Assembly (NCBI GenBank): GCA_007026445.1
Contig: VDMD01000024.1
Span: 62,001 to 126,000 of the forward strand
Direction: 5' to 3'
Length of the DNA stretch: 64,000 nt
From: Schizophyllum amplum
Lineage: Eukaryota > Basidiomycota > Agaricomycetes > Agaricales > Schizophyllaceae
Positions 1 to 11,200 of the stretch are shown here, one piece after another. Numbering within the stretch: the stretch's first letter is position 1; each line of letters begins with the position of its first letter. Made by a program: the position numbers and the translations under genes. The notes below the pieces were generated by a model, which was not told the DNA's origin, did no database searches, and was given only the letters and a program-made list of their open reading frames with translations.

Positions 1-2
1 CC

Positions 3-638
3 TGCGACTCGGAGGATGGTGCACCACCATTAGCGCAGCGCCCCAGGTCGGAGGATAATGTACCGTCATCCCCGCCGCATCCCTTGGTCTTGACTAGCAG
101 CGACGACGAGGCTATGCACGGGCCTAGGGACCCGTCCCCCATCGAAGTCACCGACGACGAGAGCAGCGTCACCCCGACCGTCTCAAGGGCAACCTCGGTC
201 ATTGATCTTACGACCGACACTCCAGAGCGAGGGCGTGCGCGGATCCGTTTGATGTCGCCCATCGTTCTCGTGGACACTCCGGCGAGGGGCCGCCGCCGCC
301 GACTGTTCTCGCCAATTGATATGACAGACGACGAGGGACCACCATCCAACCGGCGACGACTGTTCTCGCCAATCGATATGACAAACGACGAGGGATCGCC
401 ATCCAACCGGCAACGCATGCCGACTGTCGACTTAACCAGCGAGGAAGAAGGCGATCCTACGACGCGGGCGTACATCAGCAGCGACGAGGAGGGTCAACAA
501 TCTCCTCCGCAGTGGGGTGACCCTCCTCTGGATGGGGCGAGCCAGCAGTCGGCAGACTCAGATTCCGACGACCAAGCCGGCGAGAGTCGGGGCGATGTAT
601 GGGGGAGCTCTGAGGATAGCAGGTCGCCTGAGGTGTAG
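3..638 (+). CDS. SUMO-interacting-motif-rich protein, 5' end cut by window edge
   Basis: The reading frame is open from the left edge to a TAG at 636-638, so the N-terminus lies outside the window. The 212 visible residues are low complexity, acidic and serine/proline-rich. They contain at least five hydrophobic-acidic cores resembling SUMO-interacting motifs: IEVTDDE (about 141), VIDLTTD (about 199), PIDMTDDE (about 310), PIDMTNDE (about 367) and VDLTSEEE (about 424), plus a weaker IVLVD (about 259). VIDLT followed by acidic residues is the classical SIM form. Two tandem 19-residue units each begin RRLFSPIDMT, which combines a cyclin-docking RxLF with an SP site. No enzymatic domain is visible. 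The gene ends about 250 bp before the KDZ transposase start on the same strand. The motif reading is by eye; a SUMO-pathway scaffold or the C-terminal tail of a larger nuclear protein are both possible. Confidence 0.6.
   Translation, partial: CDSEDGAPPLAQRPRSEDNVPSSPPHPLVLTSSDDEAMHGPRDPSPIEVTDDESSVTPTVSRATSVIDLTTDTPERGRARIRLMSPIVLVDTPARGRRRRLFSPIDMTDDEGPPSNRRRLFSPIDMTNDEGSPSNRQRMPTVDLTSEEEGDPTTRAYISSDEEGQQSPPQWGDPPLDGASQQSADSDSDDQAGESRGDVWGSSEDSRSPEV
298..411 (+). repeat. 57-bp in-frame tandem duplication
   Basis: Two adjacent 57-bp units (298-354 and 355-411) differ at only a few bases and keep the reading frame. Each encodes RRLFSPIDMT(D/N)DEG followed by (P/S)PSNR, so the docking-like and SIM-like motifs were duplicated together. 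Confidence 0.85.
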
Positions 639-885
639 TTTTGCTGAGGTAGATGGACGAGCGAGCATATACTTAGATAGATAGATAGTCGGATGTACAT
701 AGATGAAAGTATGCGCGCCTTGGGCGCCGTTCCTTTTGGCACGTGACATTAGTGACGCGACGCGCTTGAAGTCTTGCTTCTCCCTCTTACCACTGCTCGT
801 GTGACGGCATATCAACAATTATGGCTTGTTTGTCTCATATGCGATCGCTCTTGGCTCTTCGCTTCATTCTCCTCCCATCGTCAAC

Positions 886-3800
886 ATGCTTCGAGGACGA
901 CCGCCCAAGAACGACGGCGTATGGGACGATTTTGATATCACTACGAACCCCATAGCGGCACCAAACCTGTCCTACACCATCCACGAGAGCGGCGATCGCG
1001 TCGACTGCACTGCCCACGACTTCGAAGAACCAGCCCGGAAGAAGCGCAAAATAGGCGACCTCAATGGCGCGCATGCCGGATGGCGGCCGGTCCCCCGGAC
1101 AGACGAGGATGAAGCCAGCGCTGCGTACGACTTCCCTTCTTGGGCGACCGACTGGGCTGCCAGCGGAGATGGCGCAGGAGACTTTGATGCGGGGCTGGAC
1201 AACGAGTTCTGCGAGACTGGAAATAAGAGATTCCGACAAGGGACGGTACGTGGTGTGCTTGGGTACGTACATGCGGCAGCGGCTGACGTTCGTCAGATCG
1301 ATCCCATGCAGACGTGGCTAGAGCACTGTCCCCAGCAGTACATCGACGAGCTCACCTGGGGGGACGGCTTACGCGACCATCTCGACAGTCCCCACTGTAC
1401 TACCTGCAGCAAGGTGTACGTCCCTCGTACGTCTGGACCTTCCATCACCCCTGCGACAAGTGACAAAACACATGATCTGTTGTGTTGCTGGACCTGTGGG
1501 GACTTTACAGAGTGCCTCGACTGCTGCACAAGCAGGCACCGCTCGATGCCTCTGCATACCGTCGAGGTGAGCTTTTTGCATGTAGAAGCGGTGTTGACTG
1601 ACTTAGACTCAGAGATGGAGTGGGGAATACTGGGAAAAGGTGTCTCTATCGTCCCTAGGATACATATACCAGCTCGGGCACGGGGGCCTTCCCTGCTCCT
1701 TTCCGGACGACCGCGTGCGCACCATGGTCGTGCTCGACCGCGCCATACACTCCGTCCGCTATCGATATTGCGCCTGCCGCCTGGTCAACGCACCGGACCA
1801 CATCACCCAACTCCTCCGCAATCGCTGGTTCCCCGCGACGGTAATCGATCCGGAGACATGCGCGACCTTCGACATCCTTGACTTCTTTCGAACGAGCGCC
1901 GTATGCGCCAATGTGAACGCACACAATTTCATCAAGATACTCGAGAAGCAGACCGACGCGTTGAAACTGAACTGGGTCGCAGTACGTAGTATCTTTGACT
2001 TGCCGAAGGTGTGCTCACGAATTGACCCTCAGGACCGCGAGAAGGCGCTCTGGCGGATGGCCCGTCAGTACGCCTTCCTCATGCGCCTCAAGCGCGCCGG
2101 CCGAGCGCACGTCATGAATGGTGTCCAGAACACCAAACCTGGCGAGCTGGCGGTTCGCTGCTGGGCGTGTCCGCGCGAAGGCTATAACCTGCCTGATGAC
2201 TGGGAGACAATGGACGAGAAGGACAAGTAAGCTCCCTGTCTTTGTCTATCAAAACACGTATTGATGTTCACAGGTACCGTTTTCAGACTATCCTCGCCGT
2301 CGACGCCAACTTCCGATTGAAGAACCGCATGCGGAAGAACGAGCGCAGCGACTGCGCACTCGGCGACGGTCTTGGCTTCTTTGTAGAGACGGCACCCTAC
2401 GAAGAGCACGTCAAGGGTTACGTGTCTGAGAAAGATGTGAGCGCGCCCTTTGTTCGTGCTCGCAACTATCTGGATCTAACCTCCTGAACAGATCAGTTCA
2501 TGTATTGCCTTTCAAGCTCTCGCAGAGAAAGACACGAAGTTCTCGACCGGACTTTGCGTCTCCGGGGTCGTTGGAGTAATCTGCGCGCGACACGAGCTGC
2601 TGCAACCGCACGGGCTTGCCGATTTGCAGAAGGGAGAACGGTACGTGACGGAATAACTTCTTTGTATTCACGCGTTGCTAACAAGACTTGTAGATATTGC
2701 AATGTCGACTACGTACTGTGCTCCGCCATACAAGCAATCAAGCCGCCGTCTCGAGTCGTTGTCTCATACGACATCGGCTGTCAGTACTCGATTCACTTCG
2801 ACGAGCGGATGAACAACCTGCCGGAGGCCTTGCGGATCGACACGGACTCAACAAACGTCGCATTTGGATTACCGGTTTGGCATGGAGGGATTCACGAGGA
2901 GCTTTGCCGGTCGAAGTGGTCTCTGAAGCACCTAACGGGTGTCGGCAGGACCGACGGCGAGGGTATCGAACGCATTTGGGCGTTGATGAACGCATGGGCT
3001 TGGGCGACGAAGGAGATGGGTCAGGGTGCGCGTCACGGATGGATAGACGAGAAGGGCGATAGTATCAACTTCCTCAAGAACATCCAACAAGGTACGCGTG
3101 TCAGTGTATGGTCAGTTGCTTCTGACACTTGCCATAGGAACCACGCTTCTGCGTCGCCTGGTGATCTCCATGGACGAGCGCGACATCCAGGTGAAAGCCT
3201 TCAAGGCCGTCAACGACAACGTGGAGGCCGCTGATAGGCGCAAGTGGAAGCATACCCTGCGTCAGTGGGAGAAGACTCGGGAGGGTCAATCGCCTTTTGC
3301 GATGCCACAGATGAGTAAGTTCGAGGTCAGTACGAGCATGGGGACGCGTCTGACTCCATCGATCAGGTGGTGTGTCCGAGGCAGACGTCCGTCATCAACT
3401 CGACGCCGAGGAGATGGAGGCCGTCAGATCGGGAGAGGCCAGGGTGCACGGCATCAGCCAGACATCGTTTCTGGTTGCAGGCTTGCAACTCGAAGCTGCA
3501 CAGTACGTATCCGTCTCGCCGTTCTTACCGAGTGAGTGCTGACCCACCATGCAGACGGCGCATTCTGGCTGACCTTAACGGCCCGGCCGTCATACCGATG
3601 AACCTAGAGGGCATCATCAACAGCCGCCGGCGCGCGTTACTCGTAAAACTGGAGAAGTACTACGAACTGCAAAAGCTGTACATGCCCGGGCTCGCAACGT
3701 ACCTGGAGAATCAAGCGCACTCCGAGCCACGAGCTGTGGACGCCGAACTCATCCCTCTCCACCTGCCGTCCTCGATCCCTTTCGATGTACGGTCCACGGT

Positions 3801-4912
3801 ATGCGCGGAGGGCCTACCTGAGAAGGAACTCAAGCTCCGAAATGCTCGAAGCAACGACACGATCGACGGTCTGCGCAAGAAGCTCCATGCCAAGCAGTAC
3901 CATATCGAATTTCGCAACAAGCACGTAACGGGGCAGCGGAGCTCGACGAGGCATCGCGCGTTGGTCGCCACATTGCAGGAGAAGCTCGAATTTGACGCGG
4001 CGACATACCGGGTTACACGGCAGGCTATCCTCAGTCTGTCTGGGTTGACGGAACGCGACGACCTGCCCGAGCTACGAGTTCGTGACATGCAGTTGGAAGG
4101 AGAGATGGACGAGCCGGACGCCGCTGCTATGGCGCGCTACGCGGGCGTGGGCGCAACTCAACGGCCCCGCCACATTCACGTGTCCACCGGCAAGCACCAA
4201 ATGTCGTGGCTTTGGACAGCACGAGGGTCCACAGAGGGGCCTAACGACGAAGAGGTTCGACAGAGTACGTTCAGTACGCTACTCAAACCTTCTTGTCTAC
4301 TGACTTCGTCCTTCAGCGATTGGGTGCTTGTGGCTCAAGGCCCTCGCGCGCAAGGCCAGGTGGACGGAGGAGGTCGAACTCCTGCGGGAGGATATGCGGC
4401 GCTGCTTGCGCAGCTTGGAGAAGGAGAGCAGTGTCTGGCGCGCTCGCGCGTTGGCGCTCAACGGCCGGACCGCGGGACACAAATCCGGCTTGGTAGCGTA
4501 TGCGCTTCGACAGGCCGCGCAGTGGACCCGCTTGCGCGACAATTTCCTCAACGAGTGGAACAAGCCGTTTGGGAAGACGAAACGTATGATATTCGAGCAA
4601 GCAACATCTCTCATGGACGATCAAGCACGGTATATAGCGGAGTCACGCGCCATACTCGACCTCGACGACGATCTCGACGGCAACAATACTGGCAACCTCG
4701 ACAACAACCTCGACACCGAGCTCGACCTCGACACCGAGCTCGCCCTCGACACCGAGCTCGACCTCGACAACGAGATCGAGATCGACACCAACAACAACGT
4801 CAACGGTGACGTCCACCTTGACGAAGACACAGCGAGTGTGACCGAGGACGGCCCTGAAGAGCTCCAGCTGCAGCAGGAGATCCTGGCCGCTGCCGAAGGG
4901 CTACGCGCGTGA
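886..4912 (+). CDS. KDZ (Kyakuja-Dileera-Zisupton) transposase with CxC2 cysteine cluster, multi-exon
   Basis: DDE-type transposase of the KDZ class, expected to act in the nucleus on element ends. The ATG at 886 begins MLRGRPPKNDG; a basic RKKRKI stretch (about 1033) could be a nuclear localisation signal. A CxC2-like cluster follows at about 1398-1560 (CTTCSK ... CCWTCGDFTECLDCC then HR). The catalytic core has the three acidic landmarks of the family: AVDANFRLKNRM (about 2299), VSYDIGCQYSIHF (about 2761) and GEGIERIWALMNAW (about 2959, followed by TKEMG). Introns of about 50-60 bp separate the exons, e.g. about 1243-1297 and 2228-2272. The C-terminus is an acidic Leu-Asp/Thr-Glu repeat and ends at TGA 4910-4912. 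No frame-breaking stop is evident once introns are removed, so it may be intact. Terminal repeats were not located. Exon borders are my reading. Confidence 0.85.
4663..4785 (+). repeat. Degenerate GA-GCTCGAC-type coding repeat in the KDZ C-terminus
   Basis: An 18-bp motif around ctcgacaccgagctcgac recurs about four times in frame, giving alternating LDTEL / LDLDTEL residues. It forms an acidic low-complexity tail after the catalytic domain. Confidence 0.7.
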
Positions 4913-5759
4913 GGAGGACACGGTGCGAGGAGATGGAGGTGCGCTGCGCATAGTGCGGGCGATCGGAGGCTGGGTTGAGCGGAAGCGGCGCGCGCAGAAG
5001 CGACAGCAGGGGGACAACAGGGCTCAAGAGAAGATTGCGCGAGGGAGCCTGAGCCGCTACAGGAGGACAAGAGGGACGATGCGCGGCGCACCAGGAACAC
5101 GCGCGCGCGAGGCGGAGACATACACGAGAACGACACGCGACGATAGACGCAGCGCGAAGGGCGACGCACCGTGGATGGGAAGGCTGCTCGCCTCCCCACG
5201 TGACCGGCAGATGCACATGGGATGCGCTCCGCAGCCAAAAATTGAAGGCGGGCGCCGCCCCGCCAGCGCGAGAAAACAAGGCGTGGACGGCGCGAACGGC
5301 GCCCCCGTGTCCTACGTGGTGTGTGCTACGACGCGCGGACCGCCAGATTCAACTGCGACGCGCGCGCGCGCATTGGAGCCCAAAAGGTGCAGCGCCAGCG
5401 ACGCGCGCGCCGCTCCGCGGAGATAGCGGCCGACGACGACGGCAGCAACTTCAACGACGTGCGCAACAGCGCCGCCGCCCCGACGCGGGGGGCGCGACAT
5501 ATCTTCTCCTTTAGGCCCGAACCACATCACTACATGTTTGAGTCTCCGTTTTGTTGTATTTACCTGTATAGACTATATTTTAAGTTCTTTTGAGCCCAAT
5601 AAGCCTTTGTTTATCTATTCAGAATGAATAAGCTATCTAGCAGTAGTACAGAGCCATGCACAGGCATATAAGGTGGGCTGGGCCCACTACCCAGGGCCTG
5701 GTTTCAGCCGGGGACCAAGGATTGACTTTTCCTGGATAGGTCCAGGGATCTTAGGTAAA
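4913..5759. other. GC-rich stretch without a credible gene
   Basis: Open frames exist on both strands but all are compositionally biased (Arg/Ala-rich) and none shows a domain or intron pattern. Base composition drops sharply to AT-rich at about 5510-5650. This part may include the right end of the KDZ element and the left remnant of the hAT copy, but no terminal repeat was recognised. Confidence 0.5.
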
Positions 5760-7318
5760 TCATACAGCATGGGGTGCTTCATTGCCATGATTCGAGCCAG
5801 CGTTGTCAAAGTACGCTTGCCGCATATCATCACATGCTATACTCGGTACTGACGCTCCGTCCTATTTATACAGGTCGCTTCATCTAGTCAACGAAAAGAT
5901 ATGTTCCAGACAATCCAGACAACACTGAAGCCCAATGAGAAGACTCGTCAGCCTGTCCTGGACATGCCTGTACGTTGGTCATCGACGTACATGATGCTGG
6001 CCCGCGCGTACGACCTAAAGGATGTGCGTAGTTCAGTCGTCCACCATGCGATCCAGCTAACATGATTTGTAGTCACTTGATCGCTTCGTCCTTGAGCTCT
6101 GCCTCAAAGAACGGAATGAGAGCAGGCGTGCGAAGCTCGAAGCGCTTCGCTTGTACGAAGCAGATTGGGTTGGTGTTAAGAACTTTACAAAGCTGCTCAG
6201 TGTATGTTGCTCATGCCTCTGCTGCCTGGGTCGCTCTTGCTGACATGGTGGTTGCGCTTCAACAGCAGGCCGACAGTGCTCAGCAGTCTTTCTCGGCAGA
6301 GAACTATCCGACGCTCGGACTCGCAATTCCCGCGCTGGAGCGCCTGCATCACAAATGGAACACCTACGTGGAGAACGAGACATACCCCGAGTTTACCGAA
6401 GCGCTCAGGTCGGCGTTGAAGACACTGGAAGAGTATTACGAGCTCACGGCAGATACTGAGGCGTACATCATTTGCATGGGTACGTTTCAACGGTGTTTAT
6501 GCTCATACCGTCTCACAATGCTGTTCTAGTGCTGGATCCCAATCAGAAGATGAAGTACTTCAGGAAAAACTGGAACAACATGCTGCAACAGCGTGTCCTT
6601 ACGCTCGTGCGTAAAATCGTAAGAATCTCGCAGAATTTCCTGTTGGTAAATCAACAGCTGATGTTTTCTAAGTTCAAGGAGCGCTACACACAGCTTCATG
6701 GCCGCCTTGACGCAGTACCTGCCCCCAAAAAGGCCATGCATCAGGGACGCAAGATCGGAAGCCTGTTGATGAGCTTTGCCGCTTCGGACTCCGAGTCCGA
6801 CGACGAAGCCGGCGCTGGGCAGGATGCGCTGCCGGCATGGGAGATCGAGTTTAACAAGTACATTAATGGAGACGACTCGTGCCCCAAGGACTGTACAGTC
6901 GTGCAATGGTGGCATGTGAGTGAATATTCTCTTGCGTACGCCGAGACGCTTGCTCATGCACCCCTAGTTAAATCGGCATCGATTGGCCACATGGGAATCG
7001 CTTGCACGCGACTACCTTGCAATCATGGCCTCTTCCGTGTCGAGTGAATGAGCGTTCTCGAGCGCAGCACTTACCATCACAAAGCGTCGCAACCGCCTCA
7101 AACCCGATGTTGTCGAGGCTGTCCAGTCACTCAAAGTCAAGCTCAAGAGTGACCTCATCCTTCGTGAGCAAGGCCCGTCTGGGCGAACGGAGCTCGAGCT
7201 AGAGGACGCTGCAGAGCAGGAGAGCGCTCTGCAGGACTACTTGACGATTCCACGCAAGGACGACGTGATCTTGCTCACACTCGACCTTGACAGCGATTGC
7301 GAGGAGGATTCTGCTTGA
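5760..7318 (+). pseudogene. hAT-family transposase, decayed copy
   Basis: Exonic pieces read like the catalytic and C-terminal part of a fungal hAT transposase: VASSSSQRKDMFQTIQ then PVRWSSTYMMLARAYDLKD (about 5876-6018), a helical segment with LEEYYELTADTEAY (about 6427), then VVQWWH (about 6900) and the C-terminal dimerisation block ARDYLAIMASSVSSE-stop-AFSSAALTITKRRNRLKP (about 7010-7110). The TGA at 7049-7051 sits where the family has the arginine of SSERxFS, so the reading frame is broken at the hATC hallmark. The open frame continues past it to TGA 7316-7318. The N-terminal BED/RNase H start is missing. By family knowledge it would cut and paste DNA with 8-bp duplications; this copy is probably inactive. 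Confidence 0.8.
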
Positions 7319-7484
7319 ATCACCGTGTCTCTAAGCTAATTTTTGCGATACATACAGTATATAGCATGTAATCATTGCTCTCCAGTAGCTCTCGTCTCTT
7401 AAAACATCAGCCGAACCGCAGCAGACGCTGAACTTGCGCGACATGCGCGCCACACAGCTTGGACATCAGTCACATGACTAAGCC

Positions 7485-7615
7485 CGGGCTTCGGCCCGAG
7501 CCCTGCCCTCACAAGCCCGAGCCCGGGGCTTGGGCTTGGGCTTGCCTTCTGTCGAGCCTAAGCCCTCTCAAGCCCAGCCCGAGCCCGGGGCTTTGAGCCC
7601 AGCCCGAGCCCGCAG
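7485..7615. repeat. AGCCCGAGCCC-type subterminal repeat block
   Basis: Clustered direct and inverted copies of agcccgagccc and gggcttggg. Such short GC-rich subterminal repeats are common transposase-binding arrays near hAT ends, and the block lies about 170 bp downstream of the hAT pseudogene, so it may be that copy's right end. This is inference. Confidence 0.45.
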
Positions 7616-8208
7616 AACACTAGCTAACAGTACCTTAGTCTTACGCGTCCTGCGCATCCTTAGCTCGTGAAAGTTCCCACGATTCGGTCAGACATACGGT
7701 AAGCGTTGCCTATCCCAGACTAACTGGGACCATGCGTGCTAGCAAGTGTGTAGCACCTGCGATACTACTGAGAATAAGGAAAGGCACGGGTCTACCCCCG
7801 GGTTTTTTGAGCTGACCCGTACCCGTACCCGTGCAAAACCCGTACCCGCGGCACGGGTCGGATACACGGGTAACCCGCGGGTATGCCACGGGTTGTGGCT
7901 CAGAGTGTGCGGGGAAGATTTGCGTGCACTGACGGTGGTGTTGGCAGCTCGCACTGCTTCTGAACTATGTAGAGCATGTATGTTATCTATATACTTATGT
8001 ACATGGGCGTAGACAGGGACACGAGGGGGAGGCCGCTCAAGCCGCGGGAGCTCCGTTGACGGCGGGATGGGGGTGAGAGTGACGCAGTACGAAAGGCCAC
8101 CCCTGGCCAATCGTAGCGCCAGAGTTCGCTTGAAGCCGGCGCCGGCGCAGTGTACGCACAGCGCCGACGCCTCCCGCCTCTGTAGAACCTGCTGCCGGGT
8201 TCGGGGCA

Positions 8209-8274
8209 TTGACCAAGAGCCGCACCGCGAAGTCCCGGTGCGGTGAGTCCTCGAGCGGTTTGGCTCTTGGTCAA
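8209..8274 (+). other. Conserved cruciform module, copy 1
   Basis: A perfect 13-bp stem (ttgaccaagagcc 8209-8221 with 8262-8274) encloses a second inverted repeat gcaccg/cggtgc. The core cccggtgcggtgag is shared with copies at 11127-11200 and 18462-18532. Downstream similarity to those copies continues to about 8800, including a block gctacgcacctg near 8511. Confidence 0.7.
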
Positions 8275-8960
8275 GGGCGGGCTAGCCAGCGCGACGGGGG
8301 GAGGGGGAGGAAGGGGGGGGAGTGGGGGCATAGGTGCCTCAAGGATGAGTGCGGATGCGCGAGATGCACATCGGGCGCTGCGCGTGTTGTCTTTGACGGG
8401 CGGCGAGGCGCGAGGCCATCGCTAGAGCGACCCTGGTGTCACGCGCTCTTGCTGTTCGCTCTAGGGAGCTGTAATATATAGCGGTCAGTAGAAAAACTTA
8501 TGCAGGGCGCAGCTACGCACCTGTAGGCGCGTCCGCGCCTGCCCCCTCAAGCGGTGTCATCCGCCTTGTTCGACTGGTTGTACCGTGATTAACCGCTGAG
8601 ATTCTCGTGGTTTGCGATTTCGAGATGGACGAGGTTGACAGGGGAGAAGCGGGTGGACAAGGGGCAGCCGCGAGGTCGGGGTGGTCGTCCTTGAAGAACA
8701 AGACGTGTTGATCGCGGGCGCACGGCGAATCGGACCGAGTTGCCGAACCGTCGCCGACGCGCACATTGACGGTGGCGAAATTTTAGACACTTTTGTGCTT
8801 GTTCTTGCGCGCTAGTGCCTGTGTCGTCAGTGAGATAGGAAGGTAGCAAGCCTCGCGTCCACAGCCTCAAAAATTGGGCTTTTATAGGCGGATTTTGTCG
8901 CGGATTTCCCACGGGTTGCGGCGGGTTGGCGGGTCGGCCGAGTGCGACCCGTACCCGTAC

Positions 8961-10602
8961 CACTTCAGGGTACCCCCTAGCCTAGGCTCTTAGCTTGCTT
9001 AGATCTCACAGATATTGAGGCTAAGAGCCTGCCAGCTCCCGGCTCCAAATCGCTATTTTTTCAAATCTTCCGGCTGGCCACCAGATTGATACTATAGACT
9101 CCTAGAGGTGTTATAAGCCTATCTGCATCATCACACGAGGCAGGGGGAGGGTCGGCAAAAAATAGCGAGCTCGCTAAATAGTGAGCTGCCAAATAAGGAG
9201 CCGGTCAGATCGTAGGTTTCCAGCGGGGCTTCTGGGCAGGGGCTTGGGTCTGATAGGTACCTAGGGTGTGATATATGGCTTATAGGAAGGGTCAGGTGCA
9301 CGCTGGAATAGGCAGGGGGCCCGGTACGGGACCTGGCTCACGCCTCTTCTAGATGCTTTCCTGTCCTTATAAACACTGAAAGGCCATATACCAAGTATGT
9401 TCTATTATAAGGTGTGTATATAGTGACTATAGAGAGGTTTAACACTCTCATCTCTGGTACAGTCACTTGCAGTTGTAAGGAAAATTTGATCATTTCTCAA
9501 AAACAGTCAAGGGTCACTCACTGAATCAATGAAAAGAAAGTACTATATAGGTCTACGCATACAGCAAGCTTCTTATAGAGTAGGCTCACTATTTTGCAGG
9601 CTCACTATCTAGTGAACTCCTTAGCGAGCTCCTTATTTAGTGAGCTCCTTATTTATCGAGCTCCTTATTTATCGAGCTCCTTATTTATCGAGCTCCTTAT
9701 TTATCGAGCTCCTTATTTATCGAGCTCCTTATCTATCGAGCTCACTATTTATCGAGCTCCTTATTTATCGAGCTCCTTATTTATCGAGCTCACTATTTAT
9801 CGAGCTCCTTATTTATCGAGCTCACTATTTATCGAGCTCCTTATTTATCGAGCTCACTATTTACTAAGTGCTGTATCTATTGAGCTCATTATTCAGCTGG
9901 CTTCTTACTTAGCAAGCTCACTATTTACCTAACCCATTATCATCTGGGTATTCAATTATGTAGCTTGCTGATCTTGTAGCCCCTCTAGCTAGTGAGCTAT
10001 TCATTGTATGTACAATCTGGAAGTTCAAGTATGCAATGTCAACTGTAATGTAGCCATCTTAGAGTTCGTAATGTATTTTTACGGAATATATCAGTTTTGA
10101 TAGGATTTTACCTAAAAGGAAACATTTTTCAATCTTTGGAATTGCTTAGTAAGCAACGAAATTGACCGCGCGCGGTCAATTTCGTCCGGTCAATTTCGTT
10201 GCCGCTTATGTAATATCTAACCGTGCCTGCCAAGCTCTGGCTCGTACCGCCCGCTGTCATGCTCGTTGCCAGGTTGTTGTCGCAGCTGATGTCGTACCTC
10301 TATTGTAAACCATCCCGGCCACTATTGGGGGCTTATTGCAACACTTACAATACGTCATCGGGGCCGGGGTCTGCCAGCTTACACAGGTGTTCTGGGCCTT
10401 CCGGATTGGGATCTGGCTCACGGGAGGCATCCAAGCCAAGCCCCACTTGCTGCCCATTTGGGAAGGCGCACGCGGGTTGCTCCCGCGCCCGCCCGACGCC
10501 CTCGCGCTCGTCGGGGCGCGATTGATGGCGCGTCCGAATCGGGAAGGGCGGGCGATCGGCGGGCTCGGGACGCTGTGCGCGCGTGTGCGCACCACCGCCG
10601 CC
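8961..10602 (+). repeat. Left arm of the giant inverted repeat
   Basis: 1642 bp that matches the reverse complement of 13358-14983 nearly base for base wherever I compared. The 16-bp length difference is explained by a short insertion at about 10178-10195, a second partial copy of ggtcaatttcgt. It includes a tandem array (9623-9870) and the first ~320 bp of element B1. Confidence 0.85.
9623..9870 (+). repeat. 16-bp tandem array (cgagctccttatttat)
   Basis: About 15 copies of a 16-bp unit, alternating variants cgagctccttatttat and cgagctcactatttat. It is open in several frames (giving repeated SSLFIELLIYRAP-like peptides), which I regard as non-coding. Confidence 0.9.
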
Positions 10603-11126
10603 GCTCCCGGGCGCTTGTAGGTTAAAAAACCAGTCATATTATGGGTAGTAAATATATAAGTTCGTATGAAGGGGGTGGGGAGGCGGTATATAACAGCAAA
10701 AACGCTAAAAAGCGCGAAAGCAAAATTTTCGCAAGCGCGTAGCGCGCTCGCTGGCTGAGCGAGCATGCGCACATGTTGCAAAAGGGGATATAGGGAGGGG
10801 GCGTGCTAGGCAGAAAATGCGCTCGCAAGGAGCTCGTTGTGTGGGGCGCGGGTGGGATGGTGGGTGGGGCGCGTGCGCGGCGATCCGGGCGGCAGCAGCG
10901 GCGGACGCCACAGGGCATGTGCGTGTGCGCCGACGTTGACGCCCCATCCTACAGATGTCGTGGGTGGGCCTCCTGGGCAGCAGAGGGGTGGTGAAGGGCG
11001 GAGGCAATGCGGCGCGTGTATGCGCCACATGCCCGCTGCCTCGCCGTGCTGTGTTCGCGGTTCGCACCGACGCCACGCGCGCAGCGTGCTCATCCCCCTC
11101 TCTGTTGGAGCCGGCTGAGGTGCTCT

Positions 11127-11200
11127 GACCCCAATCAAGGGCTGCATCGCAAGGTCCCGGTGCGGTGAGACCTCAAGCGGTGTGACCCTTGTTCGAGGGC
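11127..11200 (+). other. Conserved cruciform module, copy 2 (in B1)
   Basis: Outer pairing caaggg (11136) with cccttg (11186), inner pairing aggtc (11152) with gacct (11169) around the core cccggtgcggtga. gttcgagg at about 11191 resembles the centre of a Pol III B box, but the other two copies lack it. Confidence 0.65.

Noticed and set aside
4923..5426. 167-codon plus-strand frame after the KDZ gene
   Set aside because: Arg/Ala-rich composition typical of GC-rich random frames, overlapped by a long minus-strand frame, no domain.
9594..9932. Open frame with repeated SSLFIELLIYRAPYL peptides (and its mirror at 14012-14350)
   Set aside because: It is a translation of the 16-bp tandem array, open in more than one frame, and mirrored in the palindrome; no start context or domain supports a gene.
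11186..11200. Possible tRNA or Pol III B box (gttcgagg)
   Set aside because: No acceptor stem, anticodon arm or A box of normal spacing, and the two related copies lack the motif. Kept only as a possibility within the module finding.
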